From Paralithodes platypus (lineage: Eukaryota > Arthropoda > Malacostraca > Decapoda > Lithodidae): a stretch of 64,000 bases of DNA. A model generated the notes under the pieces. The model ran no database searches, was not told the DNA's origin, and saw only the letters and a list, made by a program, of their open reading frames with translations. The stretch lies in the NCBI GenBank assembly GCA_032716605.1, contig CM064538.1, positions 20,107,682 to 20,171,681 on the forward strand, in the 5' to 3' direction. The position numbers and the translations under genes were made by a program. Positions 53,990 to 64,000 of the stretch are shown here, piece after piece; position 1 is the first letter of the stretch; each line of letters opens with the position of its first letter.

Positions 53990-54250
53990 GGATGACATTT
54001 ACCAGGTTGGCAGTAAGTTTAATTTAATGAGAGGATTTTGGCAATTAGCTCTCCCTTGTAGCGAGGTAAATATCATGCTTTTGTAGTGCGCTTTTAAGCC
54101 TTCAGCTGTGAGATGCCTTGCAGTTCGAATAACGCTCCAGCTACGTTCCGGCTATGTTCTGATGTGGTACCTGGAGACGTTGCCTACTTTGGGTGATATC
54201 CTTATTATATCCTCATTATAATCTTGCTGTTGCCAATCTGGTGGTGAATC
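53990..54250 (+). pseudogene. Decayed extra RT segment after RNase H
   Basis: The sequence matches, with many changes, the element's own RT around 52975-53285: GTAAGTTTAATTTAATGAGA, GGATTTTGGCAATTAGCTCT, AATATCATGCTTTTGTAGT, AATAACGCTCCAGCTACGTT and GTTGCCAATCTGGTGGTGAA. It is full of stops and has lost the YIDD region. It lies between the pol stop and the purine tract, where no coding sequence is expected. It is more diverged than the two LTRs are from each other, so it predates this insertion. Confidence 0.75.
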
Positions 54251-54300
54251 TATTTATGTATTATGTTTAATATTATGTACTATACTCCTTAAACTCTTTT

Positions 54301-54314
54301 CTAGGGGGGAGGTC
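54301..54314 (+). promoter_or_regulatory. Polypurine tract
   Basis: AGGGGGGAGG followed by TC, directly before the 3' LTR TGACATACGG. Standard plus-strand primer position. Confidence 0.75.
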
Positions 54315-55799
54315 TGACATACGGAGCCCTGTATGTTAATTTAAGAGTTAGAATTAGAGTTGAAGGAGCCCACTACCCAAAACGGTGAAGCAGACTAGCG
54401 AACGAGCGAGTGGGCAAACCATCTCCCCCCATACCAGCATGCTAGCCTTCACACTTCGATGACCGATGCTTATGACGTATGATCGACGCCAGGAGCTGTG
54501 AATGGGACCTCGCACCTGTTATGTGATTCGAGGAGCTATGATTGGCGCCGGCACCACCCGCCGCCTCCTGATTCGTTCCTACACCATCATTGTTTGGTAT
54601 ATAAGACCCGAGTTGTGGGCATTCAAATCAGTCTCATTTGGAGTTGGGGAAGGTGAACTTGCAGCTGGAGGAAGACGGGGTGAAGTATTATAATGGGATT
54701 GTGACTGTCAGTCAGATTATATAAATGTGTGTTAAGTGTGTTCGGTGTAAACACTTATGTTATGTTGGTTAGTGAGATATGTGATTGGGAATTAACGTGA
54801 ACGCTACTATTATGTGTTTAACTATTTGATTGCGAATTAACGTTAACGCTACTATTTATGTACTTAACTATTTGATTGGGAATTAACGTTAACGCTATTA
54901 TTATGTACTTAACTATTTTAGTTGACTAACTTGTGGACTAAAGCAACTCTTTAAGTAATTGGGTTATGATGAAAGTAATACTATTGTTTTATATTAATAC
55001 TTACGCGTTCTTTCATTTCTTTGAATTAAGCTTACAGTGCTTAATGGTGCTTAGTACGGTGATGCTATTGTCTCTTATTAGTAATATCGCCTTAGACAAA
55101 CATGGCTGTGTTAATATTACTTCTAGTGATTTTCTAAGCTGAAGAAAATTCTTTTGCTTCAAAATATTATATTTTGCTTTTCATATTATTTGAGTGAGAC
55201 CTGAATCGAATCTATGAAACGATCCTGTAACTTTATTTACTCATAATCAAACCTCAATGTTACGTGGTTAAGAAATACATTTAACTAATTATTAAATATA
55301 TATCTAACTTTTTATGTGACTTTGATATTACTCCTGATGATAATAATAATATAATACTATTAACGTAAGACAAGAACCAAGAATAATTACATTAAATAAT
55401 AATAAAAGGACATAGAAGAAAACTATCTATTCATTTCAAAAGGGTAAGAGACAGAAATATTCTTACTTTAATATTTATCTTTCAAGACTTTTTCTAAAAT
55501 TAATAGTCCTTCTTTAGCTATAACTTATTCGGTTCATAACCATAGCCTACTAAGCTTCGGTTAAATAATAATTCTTTATAAATACTACATGACTTTAATT
55601 AGTTTCAGTATTTTTCATAAGTAAAGAGTATCAGTCAATAAAGGATACCAAGTCCTAAGATCCAAAAGGAAAGGAAGCAACAACAGGAAATTATTTTATT
55701 GATTTTACTTTTGTTTTGCCTTCAGCTGACTGATACCTTAATATATATCTCTGTGCTATCTAGATTCATCAAGTTAACCACTTGAGGATCAAGATACGT

Positions 55800-55803
<4 letters not shown>
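54315..55803 (+). repeat. 3' LTR of the young Gmr1-like element
   Basis: 1,489 bp, near-identical to the 5' LTR, with the same TATATAAG (54598-54605) and TCAGTC (54628-54633). It ends GTAACA inside a (TA)n tract. Confidence 0.95.
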
Positions 55804-55848
<45 letters not shown>

Positions 55849-55849
<1 letters not shown>

Positions 55850-55978
55850 GTATGCAGTGAGATAATGAAGTGTATGACGCAATTAATGCACACACACGTG
55901 TTTTATTATTATTATTATTACTATTATTATTATACACTGAAATATTCACTCACTCTCACTCTCTAAATCACTCACTCA

Positions 55979-56023
<45 letters not shown>

Positions 56024-56127
56024 ACCATAGGTACTCCCTCGCCCCTATCTCTACTTTATCACACACCATCACCTCTCTCTCTCTCATTAAACCCTACTCC
56101 CTCGCATCTCTACTTTATCACACACCA

Positions 56128-56174
<47 letters not shown>

Positions 56175-56218
56175 TAGGTATCAGGTACTCCGCCCCTTCT
56201 CTTATCTCTCACACAATC

Positions 56219-56307
<89 letters not shown>

Positions 56308-56412
56308 CCCCTCCCATACCTGTCTCTCTGTATATAGTGTACAATGTAGGGAACATTTTTAGGAAGGTTGATGAAGAGCGGTCCATCCTATCCAAAAACC
56401 AACTCGATACTC
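55849..56412. repeat. (ATT)n and (CT)n arrays, copy 1
   Basis: (ATT)n at 55905-55932 and three (CT)n arrays between 55983 and 56315, separated by a short repeated spacer (CATTAACCATAGGTACTCCC, CTACTTTATCACACACCATC). Ser/Leu frames are repeat translations. Confidence 0.9.
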
Positions 56413-56810
56413 TTAAGGGGAGGTTTTTAAGGGGGTTTTAAGGAGGTTTTTAAGGGGAGGTTTTTAAGGAGGTTTTTAAGGGGAGGTTTTTAGTTGATTC
56501 CCTAGACTTCCATCAAGCTTAAAATTACTCCCCGTAGAACCCCTTTCTAGACAAATTTGTACATTTTTCGGTAGAAAAATGTCCCGGCCGAAGGCCGGTT
56601 CCCCTTAAATTACAGGCTCGCTATCGCTCGCCAGGAAAAATCGACACCTAAATAGCGCGAATAGTCTTAAAATTGACAGAAATGGGGCGAGGGTTCTTAA
56701 AATCGCCAAACTAATGGGGCGAACGTCTTAAAATCTGAAAAGCAATATGGCTAAACATGAGGGAGAGAGGGGTAAAGAAAAAAATCCCTCATGTGGATAT
56801 CTCCCCTTAA
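56413..56810 (-). mobile_element. Family B TTAA element, copy 1 of a duplicated pair
   Basis: TTAAGGGGAGGTTTTTAAGG at the left tip, which is tandemly amplified about four times (56413-56490), then TAGACTTCCATCAAGCTTAA, ACATTTTTCGGTAGAAAAAT, hairpin CCGGCCGAAGGCCGG, core GGCTCGCTATCGCTCGCCAG and right tip GGATATCTCCCCTTAA. Confidence 0.85.
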
Positions 56811-56907
56811 CCCTTACAGTACCGGAGAAGTCCTTTTTATATATATATATATATATACCCACGATTTTATACAGCTTAGGAAGGATCTATGGTAGTTAGG
56901 ATCAATT

Positions 56908-58558
56908 GAAGTCTGCAGGTTTATAATTGAAGTCTGCAGGTTTATAATTGAAGTCTGCAGGTTTATAATTGAAGTCTGCAGGTTGTTAATTGAAGTCCGC
57001 AGGTTGTTAATTGAAGTCTGCAGGTTTATAATTGAAGTCTGCAGGTTTATAATTGAAGTCTGCAGGTTTATAATTGAAGTCTGCAGGTTTATAATTGAAG
57101 TCTGCAGGTTTATAATTGAAGTCTGCAGGTTTATAATTGAAGTCTGCAGGTTTATAATTGAAGTCTGCAGGTTTATAATTGAAGTCCGCAGGTTTATAAT
57201 TGAAGTCCGCAGGTTTATAATTGAAGTCCGCAGGTTTATAATTGAAGTCCGCAGGTTTATAATTGAAGTCCGCAGGTTTATAATTGAAGTCCGCAGGTTT
57301 ATAATTGAAGTCCGCAGGTTTATAATTGAAGTCCGAGGTTTATAATTGAAGTCTGCAGGTTTATAATTGAAGTCTGCAGGTTTATAATTGAAGTCCGCAG
57401 GTTTATAATTGAAGTCCGCAGGTTTATAATTGTTGTCTGCTGTTGTATAATTGTAGTCTGCAGGTTATAATTGAAGTCGCAGGTTTATAATTGAAGTCCG
57501 CAGGTTTATAATTGAAGTCCGCAGGTTTATAATTGAAGTCCGCAGGTTTATAATTGAAGTCTGCAGGTTTATAATTGAAGTCCGCAGGTTTATAATTGAA
57601 GTCCGCAGGTTTATAATTGAAGTCTGCAGGTTTATAATTGAAGTCTGCAGGTTTATAATTGAAGTCTGCAGGTTTATAATTGAAGTCTGCAGGTTTATAA
57701 TTGAAGTCTGCAGGTTTATAATTGAAGTCTGCAGGTTTATAATTGAAGTCTGCAGGTTTATAATTGAAGTCTGCAGGTTTATAATTGAAGTCTGCAGGTT
57801 TATAATTGAAGTCTGCAGGTTTATAATTGAAGTCCGCAGGTTTATAATTGAAGTCCGCAGGTTTATAATTGAAGTCTGCAGGTTATAATTGAAGTCTGCA
57901 GGTTTATAATTGAAGTCTGCAGGTTATAATGAAGTCTGCAGGTTTATAATTGAAGTCCGCAGGTTTATAATTGAAAGTCCGCAGGTTTATAATTGAAGTC
58001 TGCAGGTTTATAATTGAAGTCTGCAGGTTTATAATTGAAGTCTGCAGGTTTATAATTGAAGTCTGCAGGTTTATAATTGAAGTCTGCAGGTTTATAATTG
58101 AAGTGCAGATTTATAATGAAGGTCTGCAGGTTTATAATTGAAGTCTATAATTGAAAATTGAAGTCGCAGGTTATAATTGAAGTCTGCAGGTTTATAATTG
58201 AAGTCAGCATGTTTATAATTGAAGTCCGCAGGTTTATAATTGAAGTCCGCAGGTTTATAATTGAAGTCCGCAGGTTTATAATTGAAGTCTGCAGGTTTAT
58301 AATTGAAGTCTGCAGGTTTATAATTGAAGTCTGCAGGTTTATAATTGAAGTCTGCAGGTTTATAATTGAAGTCCGCAGGTTTATAATTGAAGTCCGCAGG
58401 TTTATAATTGAAGTCCGCAGGTTTATAATTGAAGTCTGCAGGTTTATAATTGAAGTCTGCAGGTTTATAATTGAAGTCTGCAGGTTTATAATTGAATGTC
58501 CTGCAGGTTTATAATTGAAGTCTGCAGGTTTATAATTGAAGTCTGCAGGTTTATAATT
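56908..58558. repeat. 21-bp minisatellite, array 1
   Basis: About 78 units of 21 bp (AATTGAAGTCTGCAGG plus TTTAT). The main dimorphism is GTCTGCAGG or GTCCGCAGG, arranged in runs. Several units around 57420-57480 and 58100-58170 carry indels, so the open heptapeptide frame is broken here. Confidence 0.95.
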
Positions 58559-58582
58559 GTAAGAAGTCTTTCCTTTAAGCCT

Positions 58583-58910
58583 TTAAGGGGAGGTTTTTAG
58601 TTAGTTCCCTAGACCTCCATCAAGCTTAAAATGTCACCCTCTAGACCCCCTTTCAAGATAAATGTGTACATTTTTCGGTAGAAAAATGTCCCAGCCAAAG
58701 GCCGGTTCCTCTTAAATTACAGGCTCGCTATCGCTCGCCAGGAAAACATTGACACCTAAATTGCATGAAAGGTCTTAAAATTGACAGAAATGGGGCGAAA
58801 GTTCTTAATTATGGAGCGAATGTCTTAAAATATCAAAAGAAATTGGGCTAAACATGAGGGAGAAAGGGGTCCAGAAAAAAAAATCCTCAAGTGGATATCT
58901 CTCCCCTTAA
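58583..58910 (-). mobile_element. Family B TTAA element nested in the composite
   Basis: 328 bp, TTAAGGGGAGGTTTTTAG to GGATATCTCTCCCCTTAA. CTAGACCTCCATCAAGCTTA, ACATTTTTCGGTAGAAAAAT, CCAAAGGCCGG, core GGCTCGCTATCGCTCGCCAG. Confidence 0.85.
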
Positions 58911-59049
58911 GCTGAATACAATCGTCTAATCGCTGCCAGTATTTATTGTATAGGGCGTCACCGGTACCGAAGGGGTTAAGAAGGACCCCCCCCCCCCCAT
59001 CATTTACATAGCCTACCAATATTAAGATTCCTACAAGTTTTAACTCATT

Positions 59050-59250
59050 AAATTGAAGTAGAGTAGTTTGTTGTTCTGGATCCCTTTCTCACTCATGTTT
59101 AGCCCCGTTAGTTTTGAAATTTTTAAGACGTTTGCCCCATTAGTTAGGCGATTTGATGACTTTGTGTCCCATTTCTTTGCCAATATTTAGATTTGTCGTG
59201 CCATATAGGTCTCGACTTTTCCCGGACAATCTTTAATTTAGGAAGAAATT
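59050..59250 (+). mobile_element. Family B fragment
   Basis: GGATCCCTTTCTCACTCATG, TTTAGCCCCGTTAGTTTTGA, GTTTGCCCCATTAGTTAGGC, then a degenerate core (CCCGGACAATC) and TTCTACCGAAAATG. Tips absent. The copy-2 equivalent runs off the window at 64000. Confidence 0.65.
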
Positions 59251-59590
59251 CTACCGAAAATGATGAAATCTATCTCTGTGTCTCTTTACCACATTACCTG
59301 TTTCCTTCATCAAATCTATTTCTGTGTCTCTTTACCACATTACCTGTTTCATCCATCAATTCTCTTCATTTTCCATATATTCTGTCTTGTTTTGCAAGTG
59401 TCTTCTATTCAACAGCTGAGCTCGGGAACTCTCTCCCAGAATCAGTCTTCCCCTCCTCCTATGACTTAAATTGCTTCAAACTCAGTGCGTCCAGGCATTT
59501 TAGCTCGAACGTCCCGGTCACTCTTTCAACTCTGGAGGAGGCACTGAGCACAGCCAGTTCTGCTTTTTGTCTCCCTCACTCATATAGAAA
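59240..59590 (+). pseudogene. LINE RT C-terminal fragment
   Basis: AELGNSLPESVFPSSYDL and NCFKLSASRHF resemble the C-terminal end of the jockey-type RT at 35192-35974 (its EFTSLELLSPNLQSTN region). Upstream, a 45-bp segment (TCTGTGTCTCTTTACCACAT) is directly duplicated at 59270-59358. No catalytic part remains. Copy 2 of this region would lie beyond the window. Confidence 0.5.
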
Positions 59591-59609
59591 AGAAAAAAAA
59601 CCCAGAAAA

Positions 59610-59619
59610 CACATATACA

Positions 59620-59682
<63 letters not shown>

Positions 59683-60036
59683 GGTATATATATATATAAC
59701 ATTTGTTATACACGTTAAAAAAAACAAGTACATTATCTCAATATTATTCAGATGTTTTTTTGGTTCAACTTTATTATAAAACATAATTTCTTAACACCAC
59801 CGTCTATTATTCCCCCGCCGTATTATTTACTAACGAGTGTGCTAATAACCCCCCCAACCCGGGCTTCCTCGGTTCTAAGTTTACATTTTTCTTGGCTTTT
59901 TCGCCTCATTTTCTCCCACTTGCCGGAATATTAGTTGGCTTTTCCGGAGCCTCTTTTGTCCTCCAGAACTCGGTGCAAACTTAATAATTATGTATATATA
60001 CATTATACATTATATATAATATTATATGTATATATT
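59610..60036. repeat. TA/ACCGGT block and flank, copy 2: likely empty site
   Basis: (TA)n with ACCGGT (59617-59699), AACACCACCGTCTATTAT, ACTAACGAGTGTGCTAATAA and CTCCAGAACTCGGTGCAA. It then passes through a short TA-rich stretch straight into TGGTATGCAGTGAGA (60037). In copy 1 the LTR retrotransposon occupies exactly this stretch. Confidence 0.8.
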
Positions 60037-60100
60037 GGTATGCAGTGAGACAATGAAGTGTATGACGCGATTAATGCACACACACACACACACACAAACG

Positions 60101-60147
<47 letters not shown>

Positions 60148-60275
60148 ATTATTTTTATACACACTGAAATATTCACTCACTCTCTCTAAATCACTCACTC
60201 ACTCATTCTCTCTCTCTCTCATTAACCATAGGTACTCCCTCGCCCCTATCTCTCCACCACACCATCACCTCTCTG

Positions 60276-60363
<88 letters not shown>

Positions 60364-60414
60364 ATTAACCATAGGTACTCCCTCGCCCCTATCTCTACTT
60401 TATCACACACCATC

Positions 60415-60474
<60 letters not shown>

Positions 60475-60568
60475 CCTGTCTCTCTGTATATAGTGTACAA
60501 TGTAGGGAACATTTTTAGGAAGGTTGATGAAGAGCGGTCCATCCTATCCAAAAACCAACTCGATACTC
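60037..60568. repeat. (ATT)n and (CT)n arrays, copy 2
   Basis: Same order and spacer sequences as copy 1 (55849-56412), with different array lengths: (ATT)n at 60105-60145 and (CT)n at 60280-60362 and 60417-60470. Confidence 0.9.
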
Positions 60569-60968
60569 TTAAGGGGAGGTTTTTAAGGGGGTTTTAAGGA
60601 GGTTTTTAAGGGGAGGTTTTTAAGGAAGTTTTTAAGGGGAGGTTTTTAGTTGATTCCCTAGACTTCCATCAAGCTTAAAATTCCTCCCCCCTAGAACCCC
60701 TTTCTAGACAAATTTGTACATTTTTCGGTAGAAAAATGTCCCGGCCGAAGGCCGGTTCCCCTTAAATTACAGGCTCGCTATCGCTCGCCAGGAAAAAATC
60801 GACACCTAAATAGCGCGAATAGTCTTAAAATTGACAGAAATGGGGCGAGGGTTCTTAAAATCGCCAAACTAATGGGGCGAACGTCTTAAAATCTGAAAAG
60901 CAATGGGGCTAAACATGAGGGAGAGAGGGATAAAGAAAAAAATCCCTCCTGTGGATATCTCCCGTTAA
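60569..60968 (-). mobile_element. Family B TTAA element, copy 2
   Basis: Matches 56413-56810 almost base for base, including the amplified left tip. The right tip is CTCCCGTTAA with one change from CCCCTTAA. Confidence 0.85.
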
Positions 60969-60991
60969 CCCTTACAGTACCGGAGAAGTCC

Positions 60992-61029
<38 letters not shown>

Positions 61030-61074
61030 CACGATTTTAGACAGCTTAGGAAGGATCTATGGTAGTTAGGATCA

Positions 61075-63405
61075 ATTGAAGTGTGCAGGTTTATAATTGA
61101 AGTCTGCAGGTTTATAATTGAAGTCTGCAGGTTGTTAATTGAAGTCCGCAGGTTGTTAATTGAAGTCTGCAGGTTGTTAATTGAAGTCTGCAGGTTGTTA
61201 ATTGAAGTCCGCAGGTTTATAATTGAAGTCTGCAGGTTGTTAATTGAAGTCTGCAGGTTGTTAATTGAAGTCTGCAGGTTTATAATTGAAGTCCGCAGGT
61301 TTATAATTGAAGTCCGCAGGTTTATAATTGAAGTCCGCAGGTTTATAATTGAAGTCCGCAGGTTTATAATTGAAGTCTGCAGGTTTATAATTGAAGTCTG
61401 CAGGTTTATAATTGAAGTCCGCAGGTTTATAATTGAAGTCCGCAGGTTTATAATTGAAGTCCGCAGGTTTATAATTGATGTATGCAGGTTTATAATTGAA
61501 GTCTGCAGGTTTATAATTGAAGTCTGCAGGTTTATAATTGAAGTCTGCAGGTTTATAATTGAAGTCTGCAGGTTTATAATTGAAGTCTGCAGGTTTATAA
61601 TTGAAGTCTGCAGGTTTATAATTGAAGTCTGCAGGTTTATAATTGAAGTCTGCAGGTTTATAATTGAAGTCTGCAGGTTTATAATTGAAGTCTGCAGGTT
61701 TATAATTGCAGTCTGCAGGTTTATAATTGAAGTCTGCAGGTTTATAATTGAAGTCCGCAGGTTTATAATTGAAGTCCGCAGGTTTATAATTGAAGTCTGC
61801 AGGTTTATAATTGAAGTCCGCAGGTTTATAATTGAAGTCTGCAGGTTTATAATTGAAGTCTGCAGGTTTATAATTGAAGTCTGCAGGTTTATAATTGAAG
61901 TCTGCAGGTTTATAATTGAAGTCCGCAGGTTTATAATTGAAGTCCGCAGGTTTATAATTGAAGTCTGCAGGTTTATAATTGAAGTCTGCAGGTTTATAAT
62001 TGAAGTCTGCAGGTTTATAATTGAAGTCTGCAGGTTTATAATTGAAGTCTGCAGGTTTATAATTGAAGTCCGCAGGTTTATAATTGAAGTCCGCAGGTTT
62101 ATAATTGAAGTCCGCAGGTTTATAATTTAAGTCCGCAGGTTTATAATTTAAGTCCGCAGGTTTATAATTGAAGTCTGCAGGTTTATAATTGAAGTCTGCA
62201 GGTTTATAATTGAAGTCTGCAGGTTTATAATTGAAGTCTGCAGGTTTATAATTGAAGTCTGCAGGTTTATAATTGAAGTCCTCAGGTTTATAATTGAAGT
62301 CCGCAGGTTTATAATTGAAGTCCGCAGGTTTATAATTGAAGTCTGCAGGTTTATAATTGAAGTCTGCAGGTTTATAATTGAAGTCCGGTTTTAATTGAAG
62401 TCTGCAGGTTTATAATTGAAGTCTGCAGGTTTATAATTGAAGTCTGCAGGTTTATAATTGAAGTCTGCAGGTTTATAATTGAAGTCTGCAGGTTTATAAT
62501 TGAAGCCCGCAGGTTTGTAATTGAAGCCCGCAGGTTTGTAATTGAAGTCCGCAGGTTTATAATTGAAGTCTGCAGGTTTATAATTGAAGTCTGCAGGTTT
62601 ATAATTGAAGTCTGCAGGTTTATAATTGAAGTCTGCAGGTTTATAATTGAAGTGCAGTTTTATAATTGAAGTCCGCAGGTTTATAATTGAAGTCCGCAGG
62701 TTTATAATTGAAGTCCGCAGGTTTATAATTGAAGTCCGCAGGTTTATAATTTAAGTCCGCAGGTTTATAATTTAAGTCCGCAGGTTTATAATTTAAGTCC
62801 GCAGGTTTATAATTGAAGTCTGCAGGTTTATAATTGAAGTCTGCAGGTTTATAATTGAAGTCTGCAGGTTTATAATTGAAGTCTGCAGGTTTATAATTGA
62901 AGTCCGCAGGTTTATAATTGAAGTCCGCAGGTTTATAATTGAAGTCCGCAGGTTTATAATTGAAGTCTGCAGGTTTATAATTGAAGTCTGCAGGTTTATA
63001 ATTGAAGTCTGCAGGTTTATAATTGAAGTCTGCAGGTTTATAATTGAAGTCTGCAGGTTTATAATTGAAGTCTGCAGGTTTATAATTGAAGTCTGCAGGT
63101 TTATAATTGAAGTCTGCAGGTTTATAATTGAAGTCTGCAGGTTTATAATTGAAGTCTGCAGGTTTATAATTGAAGTCTGCAGGTTTATAATTGAAGTCTG
63201 CAGGTTTATAATTGAAGTCTGCAGGTTTATAATTGAAGCCCGCAGGTTTGTAATTGAAGCCCGCAGGTTTGTAATTGAAGCCCGCAGGTTTATAATTGAA
63301 GTCTGCAGGTTTATAATTGAAGTCTGCAGGTTTATAATTGAAGTCTGCAGGTTTATAATTGAAGTCTGCAGGTTTATAATTGAAGTCTGCAGGTTTATAA
63401 TTGTA
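61075..63405. repeat. 21-bp minisatellite, array 2
   Basis: About 110 units. The first 49 or so (to 62130) keep strict 21-bp phase, giving a 349-codon open frame of FIIEVCR or FIIEVRR heptads; this is a by-product of 21 being a multiple of three. Variants include a GTTGTTAATTG type near the left edge and a GCCCGCAGGTTTGTAATTG type at 62505-62545 and 63237-63290. Confidence 0.95.
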
Positions 63406-63418
63406 AGAAGTCTTTTCT

Positions 63419-63745
63419 TTAAGGGGAGGTTTTTAGTTAGTTCCCTAGACCTCCATCAAGCTTAAAATGTCACCCTCTAGGCCCTCTTTCAAGATAAATG
63501 TGTACATTTTTCGGTAGAAAAATTTCCCGGCCAAAGGCCGGTTCGTCTTAAATTACAGGCTCGCTATCGCTCGCCAGGAAAACATTGACACCTAAATTGC
63601 ATGAAAGGTCTTAAAATTGACAGAAATGGGGCGAAAGTTCTTAATTATGGTGCGAATGTCTTAAAATATCAAAAGCAATGGGGCTAAACATGAGGGAGAA
63701 AGGGGTCCAGAAAAAAAATCCTCAAGTGGATATCTCTCCCCTTAA
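63419..63745 (-). mobile_element. Family B TTAA element nested in composite copy 2
   Basis: 327 bp, counterpart of 58583-58910: core GGCTCGCTATCGCTCGCCAG, CGGCCAAAGGCCGG, right tip TCTCCCCTTAA. Confidence 0.85.
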
Positions 63746-63884
63746 GCTGAATAAAATCGTCTAATCGCTGCCAGTATTTATTGTATAGGGCGTCACCGGT
63801 ACCGAAGGGGTTAAGAAGGACCCCCCCCCCCATCATTTACATAGCCTACCAATATTAAGATTCCTACAAGTTTTAACTCATTAA

Positions 63885-64000
63885 ATTGAAGTAGAGTAGT
63901 TGGTTGTTCTGGATCCCTTTCTCACTCATGTTTAGCCCCGTTAGTTTTGAAATTTTTAAGACGTTTGCCCCATTAGTTAGGCGATTTGATGACTTTGTGT
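63885..64000 (+). mobile_element. Family B fragment, cut by the window end
   Basis: Counterpart of 59050-59165: GGATCCCTTTCTCACTCATG, TTTAGCCCCGTTAGTTTTGA, CCCCATTAGTTAGGCGATTT. Confidence 0.7.

Larger units (their letters stand above)
47460..55803 (+). mobile_element. Gmr1-like LTR retrotransposon (young copy)
   Basis: An 8.34-kb element: 5' LTR 47460-48944, primer site at 48951, gag 49032-50516, pol 50491-53989, a decayed extra RT segment 53990-54250, purine tract 54301-54312, and 3' LTR 54315-55803. It sits in a (TA)n tract, so the target duplication is hidden in the repeat. Pol order is protease, integrase, RT, RNase H. The LTRs are almost identical, yet gag and pol are interrupted several times. 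Confidence 0.9.
56807..58979. mobile_element. piggyBac-like composite with a 21-bp minisatellite inside
   Basis: Left end TTAACCCTTACAGTACCGG plus AGAAGTCC; right end, reverse-complemented, TTAACCCCTTCGGTACCGG plus TGACGCCC. I count 21 of 27 matching positions, including the bounding TTAA. The interior is a short (TA)n, the minisatellite (56908-58558) and a nested family B element (58583-58910). No transposase. Confidence 0.65.
60965..63814. mobile_element. piggyBac-like composite, copy 2
   Basis: Same ends as 56807-58979 (TTAACCCTTACAGTACCGG; right GGTACCGAAGGGGTTAA). Interior: (TA)n, the longer 21-bp array and a nested B element. Confidence 0.65.
55804..64000. repeat. Tandem segmental duplication, 4.2-4.8 kb per unit
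   Basis: Copy 1 (55804-59610, with its left part at 47010-47459) and copy 2 (59610 to beyond the window) share, in order: the TA/ACCGGT block, TGGTATGCAGTGAGA (55850 and 60037), (CT)n arrays, GAAGAGCGGTCCATCC, a family B element, a piggyBac-like end, a 21-bp minisatellite, a second family B element, the other piggyBac-like end and a third B fragment. Offsets grow from about 4,157 bp to 4,836 bp because the second minisatellite is about 680 bp longer. Confidence 0.9.

Noticed and set aside
47460..55803. Endogenous retrovirus with an envelope gene
   Set aside because: Nothing between RNase H and the 3' LTR encodes an envelope-like protein. That space holds only a decayed RT piece and noncoding sequence.

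Overview
This window is repeat-dense eukaryotic DNA, and I see no host gene in it. Several things point to an arthropod, most likely a decapod crustacean: the mix of CR1-, jockey-, Penelope- and RTE-type retroelements, long (GA)n, (CA)n and (TA)n arrays, TTAGG-like words, and an arthropod-type TATA plus TCAGTC initiator in one LTR. The species is not determined. Nearly every long reading frame is a retroelement pseudogene or a translated simple repeat.

Layout. 1-3085: minus-strand CR1-like LINE (esterase ORF1, endonuclease/RT ORF2 cut by the window edge). 4.2-9.7 kb: a 34-bp minisatellite carrying a TTAA-flanked insertion. 10.5-22.3 kb: nested TTAA-flanked elements of two families (called A and B here), a 2.0-kb element with inverted repeats, an antisense solo LTR, CR1 and SINE pieces, and a foldback element with a 50-bp minisatellite. 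22.8-31.4 kb: a decayed LTR retrotransposon with both LTRs. 31.4-40.7 kb: more A and B copies, LINE remnants and a 48-bp minisatellite containing the end of a B element. 40.7-47 kb: a Penelope-like remnant, then a jockey-like LINE carrying a second LINE in its 3' region. 47,460-55,803: a young LTR retrotransposon. 55.8-64 kb: two tandem 4.2-4.8 kb units, each with a large 21-bp minisatellite inside piggyBac-like ends.

Most notable. (1) Both LTR retrotransposons are Ty3/gypsy-like by sequence, but the integrase module lies before the reverse transcriptase, the order known from Gmr1-type elements; their gag proteins carry a SCAN-like capsid segment and a SAP-like N-terminus. (2) About two dozen TTAA-bounded elements of families A and B share a conserved core (GCGAGCGATAGCGAGC followed by two hairpins). 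A near-identical word occurs in the LTR of the older retrotransposon. (3) Three different minisatellites are built on, or enclosed by, the ends of these elements, which suggests a route from transposon end to tandem array. (4) The young LTR element sits in one copy of a tandem duplication whose other copy looks like the empty site.

Family names rest on motif reading by eye. No alignment or database search was run.
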